This document shows, in pieces, positions 39,829-47,551 of a DNA stretch of 64,000 bases. This stretch comes from Streptomyces pyxinicus. GTDB lineage: Bacteria; Actinomycetota; Actinomycetes; Streptomycetales; Streptomycetaceae. Within the stretch, counting starts at the first letter, position 1; each line of letters starts with the position of its first letter. The DNA lies in assembly GCF_024753135.1 (NCBI RefSeq), contig NZ_JANUGP010000019.1, forward strand, positions 62,001 to 126,000, read 5' to 3'. The notes below the pieces were generated by a model that saw nothing but the letters and a program-made list of their open reading frames with translations, had not been told where the DNA came from and searched no databases. A program made the translations under genes and the position numbers.

Positions 39829-39936
39829 ATGAACATCACGCCGGAGATCGCCGAGGACGGCATCGTGATCGAGGAGCTGGACCAGACCCAGGAAGCCGCC
39901 TTCTTCTGCAACCAGGGCTGGCTTTCCGAGGACTGA
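39829..39936 (+). CDS. putative RiPP (azole-peptide) precursor, 35 aa
   Basis: A 35-residue peptide just upstream of the YcaO and SagB genes, with a strong AAAGGAG site 7 bases before its ATG. The leader (MNITPEIAEDGIVIEELDQT, residues 1-20) is strongly acidic with no basic residue, containing a DGIVIEELD patch typical of leader-recognition sites. The C-terminal part QEAAFFCNQGWLSED has one Cys (27) and one Ser (33), the only cyclisable residues apart from leader Thr4 and Thr20. Expected product: a short peptide with a thiazol(in)e at Cys27 and perhaps an oxazol(in)e at Ser33. No match to a named TOMM class comes to mind. A perfect 10-bp hairpin follows. Confidence 0.8.
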   Translation: MNITPEIAEDGIVIEELDQTQEAAFFCNQGWLSED

Positions 39937-39947
39937 GACCGCTCTCG

Positions 39948-39990
39948 CGGGCCGCACGGGAAGCGCCTCGTCGGCGTCCTGTGCGGCCCG
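39948..39990 (+). terminator. hairpin between RiPP precursor and cyclodehydratase genes
   Basis: CGGGCCGCAC (39948-39957) pairs perfectly with GTGCGGCCCG (39981-39990), loop 23 bases, starting 12 bases after the precursor stop. Partial terminators here are common in RiPP operons and give excess precursor over enzyme; this supports the small gene being real. Confidence 0.7.
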
Positions 39991-40017
39991 TTCAGTCGCG
40001 GCCGGAAGGCGATGACC

Positions 40018-42258
40018 ATGCACCACATCAGCTTCAAGAGACATATCGGTGTCCACCCGGTCCCGGGCGACGGCGTCTTCCTGCTGATCGGTGGCCGGAC
40101 CGTGGCCCTGCACGGCGAGATGATCCAGTCGCTGGCCCCGCTTCTCGACGGCAGCCACACGCGGGACGAGGTCGTCCGACGGGCGTCCGGCGCCTTCCCC
40201 GCCGACAGGGTGGGCCGGCAGCTCGACAGACTGGCCGAGGCGGGCTTCCTGGTGGAAGGTGATCCGGCCGAGGATCCGCGGGCCGCCGGTTACTGGGAGC
40301 TGGCCGGAGGGGATGCCGACGCGGCGGAGCGCCGGATCACCCGGAGTGCCGTCAAGGTAACGGGCGTCGGCGGCGCGGACACGGCCCCGTTGACGGAAGC
40401 CCTGCGCGCGGCGGGGCTGCGGGTCACCGAGCACGGTGCCGATCTGGAGATGGCCGTCACCGATCACCTCCTGCACCCTCACCTGCTGACCGCCGATGAG
40501 CAGGCCCGGCGCTCGCGTCGGCCGTGGTGCGTGGTGAAACTGACGGGCGGCACCGCCTTCCTGAGTCCGGTGCTGGAGCCGGGCCGGACCGCCTGCTGGC
40601 ACTGCGCCGCGTTCGGTCTCTCGGGACGCCACATCGAGGCGGCCTACGTCGAAGGCGCGACGGGCGGCGGCGTCGTACCGGCCGAGGTCCCCGTGGGTGA
40701 CGGCCTGGTGACCGGTGTCGCCGCGCGCCTCGCCGCCCTGCGGGTGGCCCGGTGGATGGCCGGAGTCGGCGCGGCGGACTCGGATGTACTGACCTTCGAC
40801 ACGCTGACCCTGAGGTCCGAGCCGCACCGGCTGGTGCGCCGACCGCAGTGCCCGGCGTGCGGGGACCCCGACCTGCTCAGGGAGCGGGCGCTGCGCCCGG
40901 TGGTCCTGGCGCGCCCGCCCGGGCGCGGGGGCTCCGGTGACGGCCGACGCGTGCTCTCCCCCGAAGCGCTGCTGTCGCGATACGGACACCTCGTCAGTCC
41001 GGTGACCGGCATCGTCACCGAGCTGACACCGCAGGTGACGGGCACCGACCTCGTACATGTCTGCACGGCGGTCCACAACTTCACCCTGCGCGGACCGGGT
41101 GCCCGCGGGCGGCGCGGACCGCTGCGGGGCCAGAGCGCGGGCAAGGGCACCAGTGCGGTCCAGGCGAGGGCGGGGGCCCTGGGCGAGGCCATCGAACGGT
41201 TCTCCGCGGTCTGGCAGGGCGACGAGCAACGGGTACGCGCGGCCTACGGCGACCTGGCGGGAGAAGCGGTCCACCCTGACGCCCTCCAGCTCTACAGCGC
41301 GCGGCAGTACGCGAACCGGGCGGAGTGGAACGCCCGTGGTGTCCCGTTCCACCGGGTTCCCCGGCCGTTCGACGAGAAGGCCACGCACGACTGGACCGCG
41401 GTGTGGTCCCTCACCGGGCGGCGGCACGTCCACGTGCCCACTGCCGCGCTCTACTACGGGCATCCGCACCCCTCGGCGACGGCGTTCGTCACCGCGGACT
41501 CCAACGGCGCTGCCGCCGGTGGCACCCTGGAGGAAGCCGTGTCACAGGGACTGCTCGAACTGATCGAACGCGACAGTGTCGCGCTCTGGTGGTACAACCG
41601 GCTGCGCCGTCCCGCCGTCACCACGGACGCCTGCGCACGGGCGCCCCTCGGGGCCTGGCGGGAGGCCCATGCCGCGCTCGGCCGCGAGGCGTGGGTACTC
41701 GACCTCACCTCCGACCTCGGCATCCCGGTCGCGGCGGCCGTCTCACGGCGTGCCGACTCGCCGCGCGAAGGAATTCTGATGGGCTTCGGAGCGGGCCTCG
41801 ACATGGGCGCCGCCGTCTCCAAGGCGATGAACGAGGCCGATCAGCTCCTGCCGGTCGTGGCGGGTTCCGAGTCCCGTGACGCGCCGTCGACACCGCAGAC
41901 CGAACTCCCGCTTCACTGGTGGCGCGCCGCCACGGTGGAGAACCAGCCGTACCTGCGTCCCTGGCCGGACAGGGCCGGCACACCCGGCCCGGGCCGTCCC
42001 GGCCGGGACCGGGGCGACCCGGTGTCCGATGCCGACACGCTGCGGCAGGCCGTGGAGCGCGGTGGCATGGAGGTTCTGGTCGCGGATCTGACACGTCCGG
42101 ACATCGGCCTGCCGGTCGTCAAAGTCCTGGTGCCGGGCCTGCGGCACTTCTGGCCGCGGTACGCCCCCGGACGCCTGTACGAGGTCCCCGTGCGCCTGGG
42201 CTGGCTCGCGGCCCCCACGGCCGAGGAAGACCTCAACCCGATTCCCTTGTTCCTGTGA
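40018..42258 (+). CDS. fused ThiF-like/YcaO azoline-forming cyclodehydratase
   Basis: A 746-residue RiPP cyclodehydratase. Residues 1-85 look like a PqqD-fold RiPP recognition element (SLAPLLDGSHTRDEVVRR, RLAEAGFLVEG). About 105-300 is an E1/ThiF-like (Ocin-ThiF) domain with a zinc tetrathiolate at Cys193/Cys196 (ACWHCAAF) and Cys278/Cys281 (CPACGD). From 310 to the end is YcaO, with the ATP-site motif SAGKGTSAVQ at 373, EAIERFSAVW at 390, and EEAVSQGLLELIERD at 505. The terminus NPIPLFL resembles the Pro-rich end of azoline YcaOs. The start at 40018 is preferred (GGAAGG 8 bases before) over an ATG two codons earlier. No TfuA is present, so thioamidation is unlikely. Confidence 0.93.
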   Translation: MHHISFKRHIGVHPVPGDGVFLLIGGRTVALHGEMIQSLAPLLDGSHTRDEVVRRASGAFPADRVGRQLDRLAEAGFLVEGDPAEDPRAAGYWELAGGDADAAERRITRSAVKVTGVGGADTAPLTEALRAAGLRVTEHGADLEMAVTDHLLHPHLLTADEQARRSRRPWCVVKLTGGTAFLSPVLEPGRTACWHCAAFGLSGRHIEAAYVEGATGGGVVPAEVPVGDGLVTGVAARLAALRVARWMAGVGAADSDVLTFDTLTLRSEPHRLVRRPQCPACGDPDLLRERALRPVVLARPPGRGGSGDGRRVLSPEALLSRYGHLVSPVTGIVTELTPQVTGTDLVHVCTAVHNFTLRGPGARGRRGPLRGQSAGKGTSAVQARAGALGEAIERFSAVWQGDEQRVRAAYGDLAGEAVHPDALQLYSARQYANRAEWNARGVPFHRVPRPFDEKATHDWTAVWSLTGRRHVHVPTAALYYGHPHPSATAFVTADSNGAAAGGTLEEAVSQGLLELIERDSVALWWYNRLRRPAVTTDACARAPLGAWREAHAALGREAWVLDLTSDLGIPVAAAVSRRADSPREGILMGFGAGLDMGAAVSKAMNEADQLLPVVAGSESRDAPSTPQTELPLHWWRAATVENQPYLRPWPDRAGTPGPGRPGRDRGDPVSDADTLRQAVERGGMEVLVADLTRPDIGLPVVKVLVPGLRHFWPRYAPGRLYEVPVRLGWLAAPTAEEDLNPIPLFL

Positions 42259-42280
42259 ACCGCCGCGAAGGATGTGTCTC

Positions 42281-43810
42281 GTGGAGAGCGACCCCGGCAC
42301 GGAGCCGTCCGGCGCCCCGCTGTGTCTGACGTTCCGGTCCGGAACGGTGGTGACGGAAGAGACGGACGGCACGCTCCGGGTCGAACACCTCGCAGGCACC
42401 TTCGTCCTGCGCCGGGTGCCCGGGGACGTCCGTCGGTTCCTGCTGCGCATGGCCACCGGTTCGGTACCCCCCGACGTGCCCGTCTCGGCCGATGGAGCGG
42501 GACGCGCGGCGCTGTCCCCGTCGCTGGCCGTGGTGATCGGCCGGCTGGAGCGTCTCGTCGAATACCGTGTCCGGGACGCGTCGGGCGAGGACGCCCTGGC
42601 GGTCGAGACGATGGTGCGCGAGTCGCGCCATCGGCCGCTGCCACCGTCCCCGGACGTTCCGCTGCGCCTGTCACGCTTCGCGTATCTCAGGCGGGACACG
42701 GACGGTCTCGTACTGGAGTCACCGCTCTGCACCCGGCGCGTACGGGTGCTCACCCCCCGGGCTGCCGGGCTCGTCTGGGCTCTTGGCACCGCCACCACCG
42801 TGACCGGGCTGGCCGGCGGACTCGGCCTGGCCGAAGCGGAGGTGAGCCGGCTGACGGGCCACCTGACCGGTGCCGGGCTCGTCGAACAGGCCGCTGACGG
42901 AGTCTTCCCCGAGGACACGGCCGCCGCCCGGCAGTGGAGCTTCCCCGACATGCTGTTCCACTCACGGAGCAGGATGGGCCACCACGACTATCCGATCGGC
43001 GCCGCTTTTCCCTTCGCCGAGGAGATTCCCCCCGCCCCCGCCGTAGGACCGGCCCGTCCAGGGCCTTCGATCGCCTTGCCGCGTCCCGATCTCACGAGTG
43101 TCCTGGCCGCGGATCCTCCCCTGACGACCGTTCTCGAAGGCCGACGTTCGATACGCGCGGCCGGGCGGGAGCCGATCACACTCCGACAACTCGGTGAGTT
43201 CCTCTACCGGAGCGCGCGCATACGTTCTCTCACCGACCAGGACGCGCGCCAAGGTACTCGCTACGCTGTCACCTCCCGCCCCTATCCCAGCGGGGGAGCC
43301 GGTTACGAACTCGAGTTCTACCTGACCGTCCGCCGATGCCCCGGAGCCGAGCCAGGTGTCTACCACTACGACCCGCTCAGCCACCGACTCGTACTGGTGA
43401 ACGACGATCCGGCCGACCGCGCCCGCCTCCTGCAGGGCGCCGTGCGCGCCGTCGGCGCCGGCCCGCCCCCCGATGTCCTGATCACGCTCACCTCACGCTT
43501 CCAGCGCCTCTCGTGGAAATACCTCGGTATGGCGTACGCGACCACGCTCAAGCATGTCGGCGTCGTCCAGCAGACGATGTACGTGGTTGCCACCGCGATG
43601 AACCTCGCCCCCTGCGCCCTGGGCAATGGAGACAGCGCCCAGGCCGAACGGATTCTGGGCCTGGACCGCCTTCAGGAGTCACCCGTCGGCGAGTTCGCGC
43701 TGAGCGCCGCTCCCCCGCCGTCCGAAGCTCCTGCCGGGCCCTCTGCTTGGCGGCCGGTCAACGACCACGAGTGGCACACGCTCTCCGTGGAACGCCTCAC
43801 CGGGCGCTGA
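42281..43810 (+). CDS. SagB-type FMN-dependent azoline dehydrogenase
   Basis: Oxidises azolines to azoles; 509 residues. The C-terminal nitroreductase-like domain (about 280-475) has RRSIR at 288-292, RPYPSGGAGYELEFYL at 333, YHYDP at 361, the catalytic Lys-Tyr pair in SWKYLGMAY (413-414), and AMNLAPCALGNGD at 439. The N-terminal 205 residues contain two winged-helix-like blocks (about 10-105 and 128-205, the latter LVWALGTATTVTGLAGGL, LTGHLTGAGLVEQ) resembling RiPP recognition elements, which is unusual. GTG 42281 is chosen because AAGG lies 9 bases before; an ATG at 42272 abuts it. Starts 22 bases after the cyclodehydratase stop. Confidence 0.92.
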   Translation: MESDPGTEPSGAPLCLTFRSGTVVTEETDGTLRVEHLAGTFVLRRVPGDVRRFLLRMATGSVPPDVPVSADGAGRAALSPSLAVVIGRLERLVEYRVRDASGEDALAVETMVRESRHRPLPPSPDVPLRLSRFAYLRRDTDGLVLESPLCTRRVRVLTPRAAGLVWALGTATTVTGLAGGLGLAEAEVSRLTGHLTGAGLVEQAADGVFPEDTAAARQWSFPDMLFHSRSRMGHHDYPIGAAFPFAEEIPPAPAVGPARPGPSIALPRPDLTSVLAADPPLTTVLEGRRSIRAAGREPITLRQLGEFLYRSARIRSLTDQDARQGTRYAVTSRPYPSGGAGYELEFYLTVRRCPGAEPGVYHYDPLSHRLVLVNDDPADRARLLQGAVRAVGAGPPPDVLITLTSRFQRLSWKYLGMAYATTLKHVGVVQQTMYVVATAMNLAPCALGNGDSAQAERILGLDRLQESPVGEFALSAAPPPSEAPAGPSAWRPVNDHEWHTLSVERLTGR

Positions 43811-43832
43811 CCCGGCACCCCCGCCGGCCCGC

Positions 43833-44642
43833 TCAGGCTTCCTGGGCGGCGCCGGTGTGCGCCTCGGCGAACTCCCAGACGACCGGCAGGAACTCCTCGG
43901 GTGTCTCGGCCTGGGGCAGGTGGCCCGTGCCCGGCAGGAGGCGGAACTCGGCGCCGGGTATCGCGCGCGCGTAGGCACGCCCGTACTCGGCGTCCACGAC
44001 CTGGTCGCTCTCGCCCCAGGCCACCAGCGTCGGGGAGGTGATCCGGGCGACGCGTTCGGGCAGGGTGGGGTCGGCCATGTCGTGCGGGCCCGCGTAGACC
44101 TGGAGGGCCTCGCGGTTGGCCGCGGCGACCGCGCGCTGGGCGTCGGTGAGCGCGGCCGGGTCGAAGCGGAACTTCGACGGGTCGTGGAAGGAGAGCCGGG
44201 CCAGTTCCGGCGGGGTCAGCGGGTAGGTGTCGGCGATGGGGTGGCCGGGGACCTCGATGCCGACCGCGTTGGCGAGGACGACCGCGCCGATCCGGTCGCC
44301 GCCCAGGGCCGCGAGTTCGGCGGCGATCCAGCCGCCTATGGAGTTGCCGACGACGGTCACGTCCCGCAGGTCGAGGGTGTCGAGCAGCCGGGCGTAGACC
44401 CGCGCCAGGGTGCGGACGTCGGTCAGCCACGCGGGGCGCGCGGTGCCGCCGAAGCCGGGGTGGAGCGGGGTGAGCACCCGCGCGGGGCGCTCGGCGGCGA
44501 GGCGGGCGGCGAACGGGGTGACGGTGGCCGGTCCGCCCCCGCCGTGCAGCAGCAGGAAGGGGCGGCCCTGCTCGCCGTACGTCTCGACGGTGACGTCGAC
44601 GGTGTCCTGGTCCAGCGTGAGGGTGTGGGTGGTGCTCGGCAT
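43833..44642 (-). CDS. alpha/beta hydrolase
   Basis: A 269-residue alpha/beta hydrolase with oxyanion region LLLHGGGGPATV, nucleophile elbow VVGNSIGGWIAAELA, acid in AWGESDQVVD, and catalytic His in PGTGHLPQAETPEEF. No export signal. Second gene of a pair with the cupin at 44672 (29-base gap), both opposite a TetR regulator. Converges on the SagB gene with a 22-base gap. Substrate unknown; it does not look like a RiPP leader protease. Confidence 0.88.
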   Translation of the reverse strand: MPSTTHTLTLDQDTVDVTVETYGEQGRPFLLLHGGGGPATVTPFAARLAAERPARVLTPLHPGFGGTARPAWLTDVRTLARVYARLLDTLDLRDVTVVGNSIGGWIAAELAALGGDRIGAVVLANAVGIEVPGHPIADTYPLTPPELARLSFHDPSKFRFDPAALTDAQRAVAAANREALQVYAGPHDMADPTLPERVARITSPTLVAWGESDQVVDAEYGRAYARAIPGAEFRLLPGTGHLPQAETPEEFLPVVWEFAEAHTGAAQEA

Positions 44643-44671
44643 GCGTGCTCCTCGGGTGGCGGTGCGGAAGG

Positions 44672-45130
44672 TCAGGCGTGGTCGGTCGCGGGGACCGTGG
44701 CATAGCGGCCCATCACCTCGGCGGTGGACTCGGGCGTCAGGGGCCGGCCGCCGGCGATCATGTCCCGCAGGTCGCGGAAGTACCGCACGTACAGGTCGGG
44801 CGTGAAGGTGTTGATCATGACGGCGGGGGTGTCGCCATGGTTGGCGAAGGTGTGCGGGACACCGGGCGGGACCATCGCGAGGGTGCCGGCCGGGGCCTCG
44901 TGGGTGGTCTCCCCGACGGTGAAGTGCACGGTGCCGGAGACGACGTAGAAGCCCTCGTCATGCTGGGCGTGGCGGTGCTGGGGCGGACCCTCGGAGTGCG
45001 GGTCGAGGGTGATCTCGATGATGCCGAGGCGGTGTCCGGTGGTGCTGCCGTCCTCCAGGACGCGCAGGTGGGCGGGGCCGAGTCCGATCGTCTCGCCGTC
45101 GTCCGGGCCGACCATGGAAACGCTGTTCAC
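44672..45130 (-). CDS. cupin-domain protein
   Basis: A 152-residue cupin. GTG 45128-45130 is chosen for the excellent AAGGAGG 5-6 bases upstream. Motif 1 is PPQHRHAQHDEGFYVVSG with His/His/Glu metal ligands; motif 2 is VPPGVPHTFANHG. Probably an Fe- or Mn-binding dioxygenase or isomerase-like enzyme. First gene of a cupin-hydrolase operon divergent from a TetR gene 128 bases away, which holds an AAGTGCACTT palindrome. Confidence 0.87.
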   Translation of the reverse strand: MNSVSMVGPDDGETIGLGPAHLRVLEDGSTTGHRLGIIEITLDPHSEGPPQHRHAQHDEGFYVVSGTVHFTVGETTHEAPAGTLAMVPPGVPHTFANHGDTPAVMINTFTPDLYVRYFRDLRDMIAGGRPLTPESTAEVMGRYATVPATDHA

Positions 45131-45191
45131 GGCTGCCTCCTTGGTGAGGGGGTGACCCTCAGGAGAGTAGAGAGGTCCACCCCCGTCATGC

Positions 45192-45201
45192 AAGTGCACT
45201 T
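45192..45201. promoter_or_regulatory. AAGTGCACTT palindrome in the cupin/TetR divergent promoter
   Basis: Perfect 10-base palindrome placed between the cupin start (45130) and the TetR start (45259), in a locally AT-richer stretch that continues TCATAAAGAGGGTTGAGTGT. Good position for autoregulation by the TetR protein. Short, so chance occurrence is possible. Confidence 0.45.
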
Positions 45202-45258
45202 TCATAAAGAGGGTTGAGTGTTAGGATGAGCCGGTTCCCATAGGAGGAGGGGTGACCG

Positions 45259-45864
45259 ATGACGGCGCAGCTGGGCACCGGCCGCAGCAACCAGAAGCAG
45301 CGCACCCGCACGGCGATCCTGACGGCCGCCCGGCAGCTCATCGACACGGGCGCCGAGGTGAGCATGCCCGTGGTGGCCCGCGCGGCCCTGGTCTCCGAGG
45401 TCACGGCCTACCGGTACTTCCCCGACCTGCCCTCGCTCATCGCAGAGGCGCTGGCGGGCTCCTGGCCGCCGCCCGCGGAGGCGCTGGCCCCGGTAGCGGA
45501 CTCGGCCGACCCGGTCGAGCGGGTCGCCTTCGCCTGCGACTTCCTGCTGCGCGGCATCCTGGCCCGCCAGGGTGCGGTACGGGCCATGATCGCGGCCACC
45601 GTCAACCGGCCCGGCACGGCGGGAGCGCGCCCCGGCATCCGGTTCGGCCTGATCGAGCACGCCCTGCTGCCCCTGGCGGACAGCCTCGGGTCGCGTGACC
45701 CGGAAGGCCTCGCCCAGCTCAAGCGGGACCTCGCCGTGGTGCTGAGCGCGGAGGCGCTGTTCACGCTGACCGACCTGTGCGGCCTCGCCCCGGAGGACGC
45801 CGTGCGCAGCGCCGTACGCACCGCGACGACGCTGACGAGGGCCGCGACCGACGCCCGCTCCTGA
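45259..45864 (+). CDS. TetR-family transcriptional regulator
   Basis: A 201-residue regulator with an N-terminal HTH (TRTAILTAARQLIDTG, MPVVARAALVSEVTAYRYFP) and a helical ligand domain. GGAGGAGG lies 12 bases before the ATG; a GTG at 45252 is an alternative. Divergent from the cupin-hydrolase pair, which it probably represses. Ligand unknown. Confidence 0.9.
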   Translation: MTAQLGTGRSNQKQRTRTAILTAARQLIDTGAEVSMPVVARAALVSEVTAYRYFPDLPSLIAEALAGSWPPPAEALAPVADSADPVERVAFACDFLLRGILARQGAVRAMIAATVNRPGTAGARPGIRFGLIEHALLPLADSLGSRDPEGLAQLKRDLAVVLSAEALFTLTDLCGLAPEDAVRSAVRTATTLTRAATDARS

Positions 45865-45957
45865 CCACTACCGGCTCAGAAGTGACCGTTCGCCGCACAC
45901 AGTTGACCAGACGTCAGCGGAGGTTCCGGATGCGGCCGCAGAGGGCACAAACCCTGC

Positions 45958-46515
45958 ATGCTGCACGGCATCGACGTAAGCGCCTTCCAGTCCTCCGCAT
46001 ACGACACGGACGGCCTCTCCTTCGCCTTCATCAAGGCGACGGAGGGCCGTTCCTACACCAACCCCCGGCTCACCGCCCAGACCAAGACCGCCCGGGACGC
46101 CGGACTGGTCGTCGGCTTCTACCACTTCCTGTGGCCCGGCAACCTGACGGCTCAGGCCGACTACTTCCTCAAGCACGCCCCGGAGCGCTCCGGCGACCTC
46201 CTGGCCGTCGACTGGGAGACCACGGGCGACGGCACGCACGCCTCGAACGCGGAGAAGGACAGCTTCCTCCGCAAACTGAAACAACTGCGCCCGGACAACC
46301 GGGTGGTGCTCTACTGCAACCGCGATTTCTGGCTGAACATCGACACCACCTCGTACGCGGGCGACGGCCTCTGGATAGCCGACTACGTCAGCGCGGGCAA
46401 GCCCCGCGTCAAGGCGACATGGCGGTTCCACCAGTACACGTCCAGCCCGCACGACAAGGACGTGGCGAACTTCTCCAGCAAGGCGGCCCTGAAGGACTGG
46501 GCCGGCGACGCCTGA
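45958..46515 (+). CDS. GH25-type muramidase (lysozyme), no signal peptide
   Basis: A 185-residue glycoside hydrolase family 25 domain. MLHGIDVSAFQSS supplies Asp6, FAFIKATEG and GFYHFLWP are typical barrel strands, and LLAVDWETTG holds Asp85 and catalytic Glu87. It ends with WRFHQYTSSP. It cleaves N-acetylmuramyl bonds in peptidoglycan. No signal peptide, membrane segment or wall-binding domain is present, so export is unexplained; phage-type endolysins also look like this but no prophage genes are near. Confidence 0.9.
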   Translation: MLHGIDVSAFQSSAYDTDGLSFAFIKATEGRSYTNPRLTAQTKTARDAGLVVGFYHFLWPGNLTAQADYFLKHAPERSGDLLAVDWETTGDGTHASNAEKDSFLRKLKQLRPDNRVVLYCNRDFWLNIDTTSYAGDGLWIADYVSAGKPRVKATWRFHQYTSSPHDKDVANFSSKAALKDWAGDA

Positions 46516-46542
46516 GCCCCGCCGGCCCGTCCCGGGAGACGG

Positions 46543-47202
46543 TCAGCCCCGGAACTCCGCCGGGCGCTCCGGGGAGGCCTCGGCGAGGGCCTTGCGGACC
46601 TCCGCCACTCCCCCGCGCAGGCCGTAGACCGGGGTGGCGGGCTGCTGGCGCCAGGAGTCGTCGATGCCGCCCGCGTCCACCGTGTCGAAGCCCAGTTCCT
46701 CGATGAGGTCGCGGACGGCACGCTTGGCCCGCTCGTCGTCGCCGGCGACCGGCAGGGCGACGCGCTCGGGGTCGCCCGCGGGGCGGTGGCGGTCCAGGAT
46801 GTCCTGCGCGTAGGTGCCGTTGAAGGCCTTGATCACGGGGTGGCCGAGGTGCTGCTCGGTCCAGCGGCTCTCGGTGAGGCCGTCGTCCTCGACGCCCGCG
46901 ATCCGGCCGTCCCGCTGCGGGTAGTAGTTGCCGGTGTCGATCACGGCGACGTCCTCGGCCGCGCCGTCCAGCAGGCCCGCGGGCAGGCCGGGCACGGCCT
47001 TCAGCGGGACCGTGACGACCACGACCCGCGCGCCCTGGGCCGCCTGCTCGGCGCGTACCGCGGTCGCGCCGGTCTCCTCGGCCAGTTCCCTGAGCGTCTC
47101 CGGTCCACGCGAGTTGGCCACCGAGACGTCGTGGCCGAGGGCGGTGAGCCGCCGGGTGAGGTTGCCGCCGATGTTGCCCGCGCCGATGATGCCGATCTTC
47201 AT
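46543..47202 (-). CDS. NADPH:F420-reductase-like NAD(P)-binding oxidoreductase
   Basis: A 219-residue protein beginning MKIGIIGAGNIGGNLTRRL, a Rossmann motif at the extreme N-terminus, with VANSRGPETL (NADPH phosphate-binding pattern SRG) next. The arrangement matches the F420-dependent NADP oxidoreductase/ProC-like superfamily. KAFNGTYAQDIL is the conserved central segment (family KAFN). Could use F420 or reduce other substrates. Starts at 47200-47202. It stands alone; downstream GH25 converges on it. Confidence 0.87.
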   Translation of the reverse strand: MKIGIIGAGNIGGNLTRRLTALGHDVSVANSRGPETLRELAEETGATAVRAEQAAQGARVVVVTVPLKAVPGLPAGLLDGAAEDVAVIDTGNYYPQRDGRIAGVEDDGLTESRWTEQHLGHPVIKAFNGTYAQDILDRHRPAGDPERVALPVAGDDERAKRAVRDLIEELGFDTVDAGGIDDSWRQQPATPVYGLRGGVAEVRKALAEASPERPAEFRG

Positions 47203-47301
47203 GACACGCCCTCCGGGGTGTTGATGCATGCATGCGCATACGTCGGTACAGAGGGCGTCAACCGGTGTGCCGCGCGGGGTATTCCGCGATGCGGCGACCG
47301 G

Positions 47302-47331
47302 GTGAGGGGGTGCCGGGCGGCGCCCCCTCAC
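47302..47331 (-). terminator. terminator hairpin after the EF-hand gene
   Basis: GTGAGGGGGTGCC (47302-47314) and GGCGCCCCCTCAC (47319-47331) form a 13-bp stem with one G-U pair and a GGGC loop, beginning 7 bases after the EF-hand stop on the minus strand. GC-rich with no U-tract, as usual in Streptomyces. Confidence 0.75.
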
Positions 47332-47338
47332 GGGCACG

Positions 47339-47551
47339 TCACTTGTTCAGGTAGGTCCAGAACTCGTCGAACGACAGCACCTTGTCGCCGTTGAGGTCGC
47401 GGGTCTTGATGATGCTCTCGGCCACCGTGTCGGTGACGTTCCAGTCGCCCCCCTGAGCCAGGGCGGACTTGAACTCCGCGGCGGTGATGAAACCGTCCCC
47501 GTCCGCGTCGATCCGCTGGAACTGCTTGCGTGCTTCCTCGATGTCCGCCAC
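47339..47551 (-). CDS. EF-hand calcium-binding protein
   Basis: A 70-residue protein with two EF-hands: loop 1 DADGDGFITAAEF (complete Ca ligands) and loop 2 DLNGDKVLSFDEF (complete). Starts at a GTG (47549-47551). It belongs to the small calmodulin-like proteins of Streptomyces (CabC/CabD type); the syntenic S. coelicolor gene, as I recall, is one of these. Probably a cytoplasmic calcium buffer or sensor. Confidence 0.93.
   Translation of the reverse strand: MADIEEARKQFQRIDADGDGFITAAEFKSALAQGGDWNVTDTVAESIIKTRDLNGDKVLSFDEFWTYLNK

Noticed and set aside
39394-39936. Longer 180-codon version of the RiPP precursor
   Set aside because: The frame is open upstream, but composition before the internal ATG is Arg/Gly-rich junk and AAAGGAG sits exactly before the internal start.
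40018-42258. Thioamide-forming or bottromycin-type YcaO
   Set aside because: No TfuA partner; the ThiF-like fusion and adjacent SagB point to azoline and azole formation.
45958-46515. Prophage endolysin
   Set aside because: No holin, capsid, tail, portal or integrase genes in the window.
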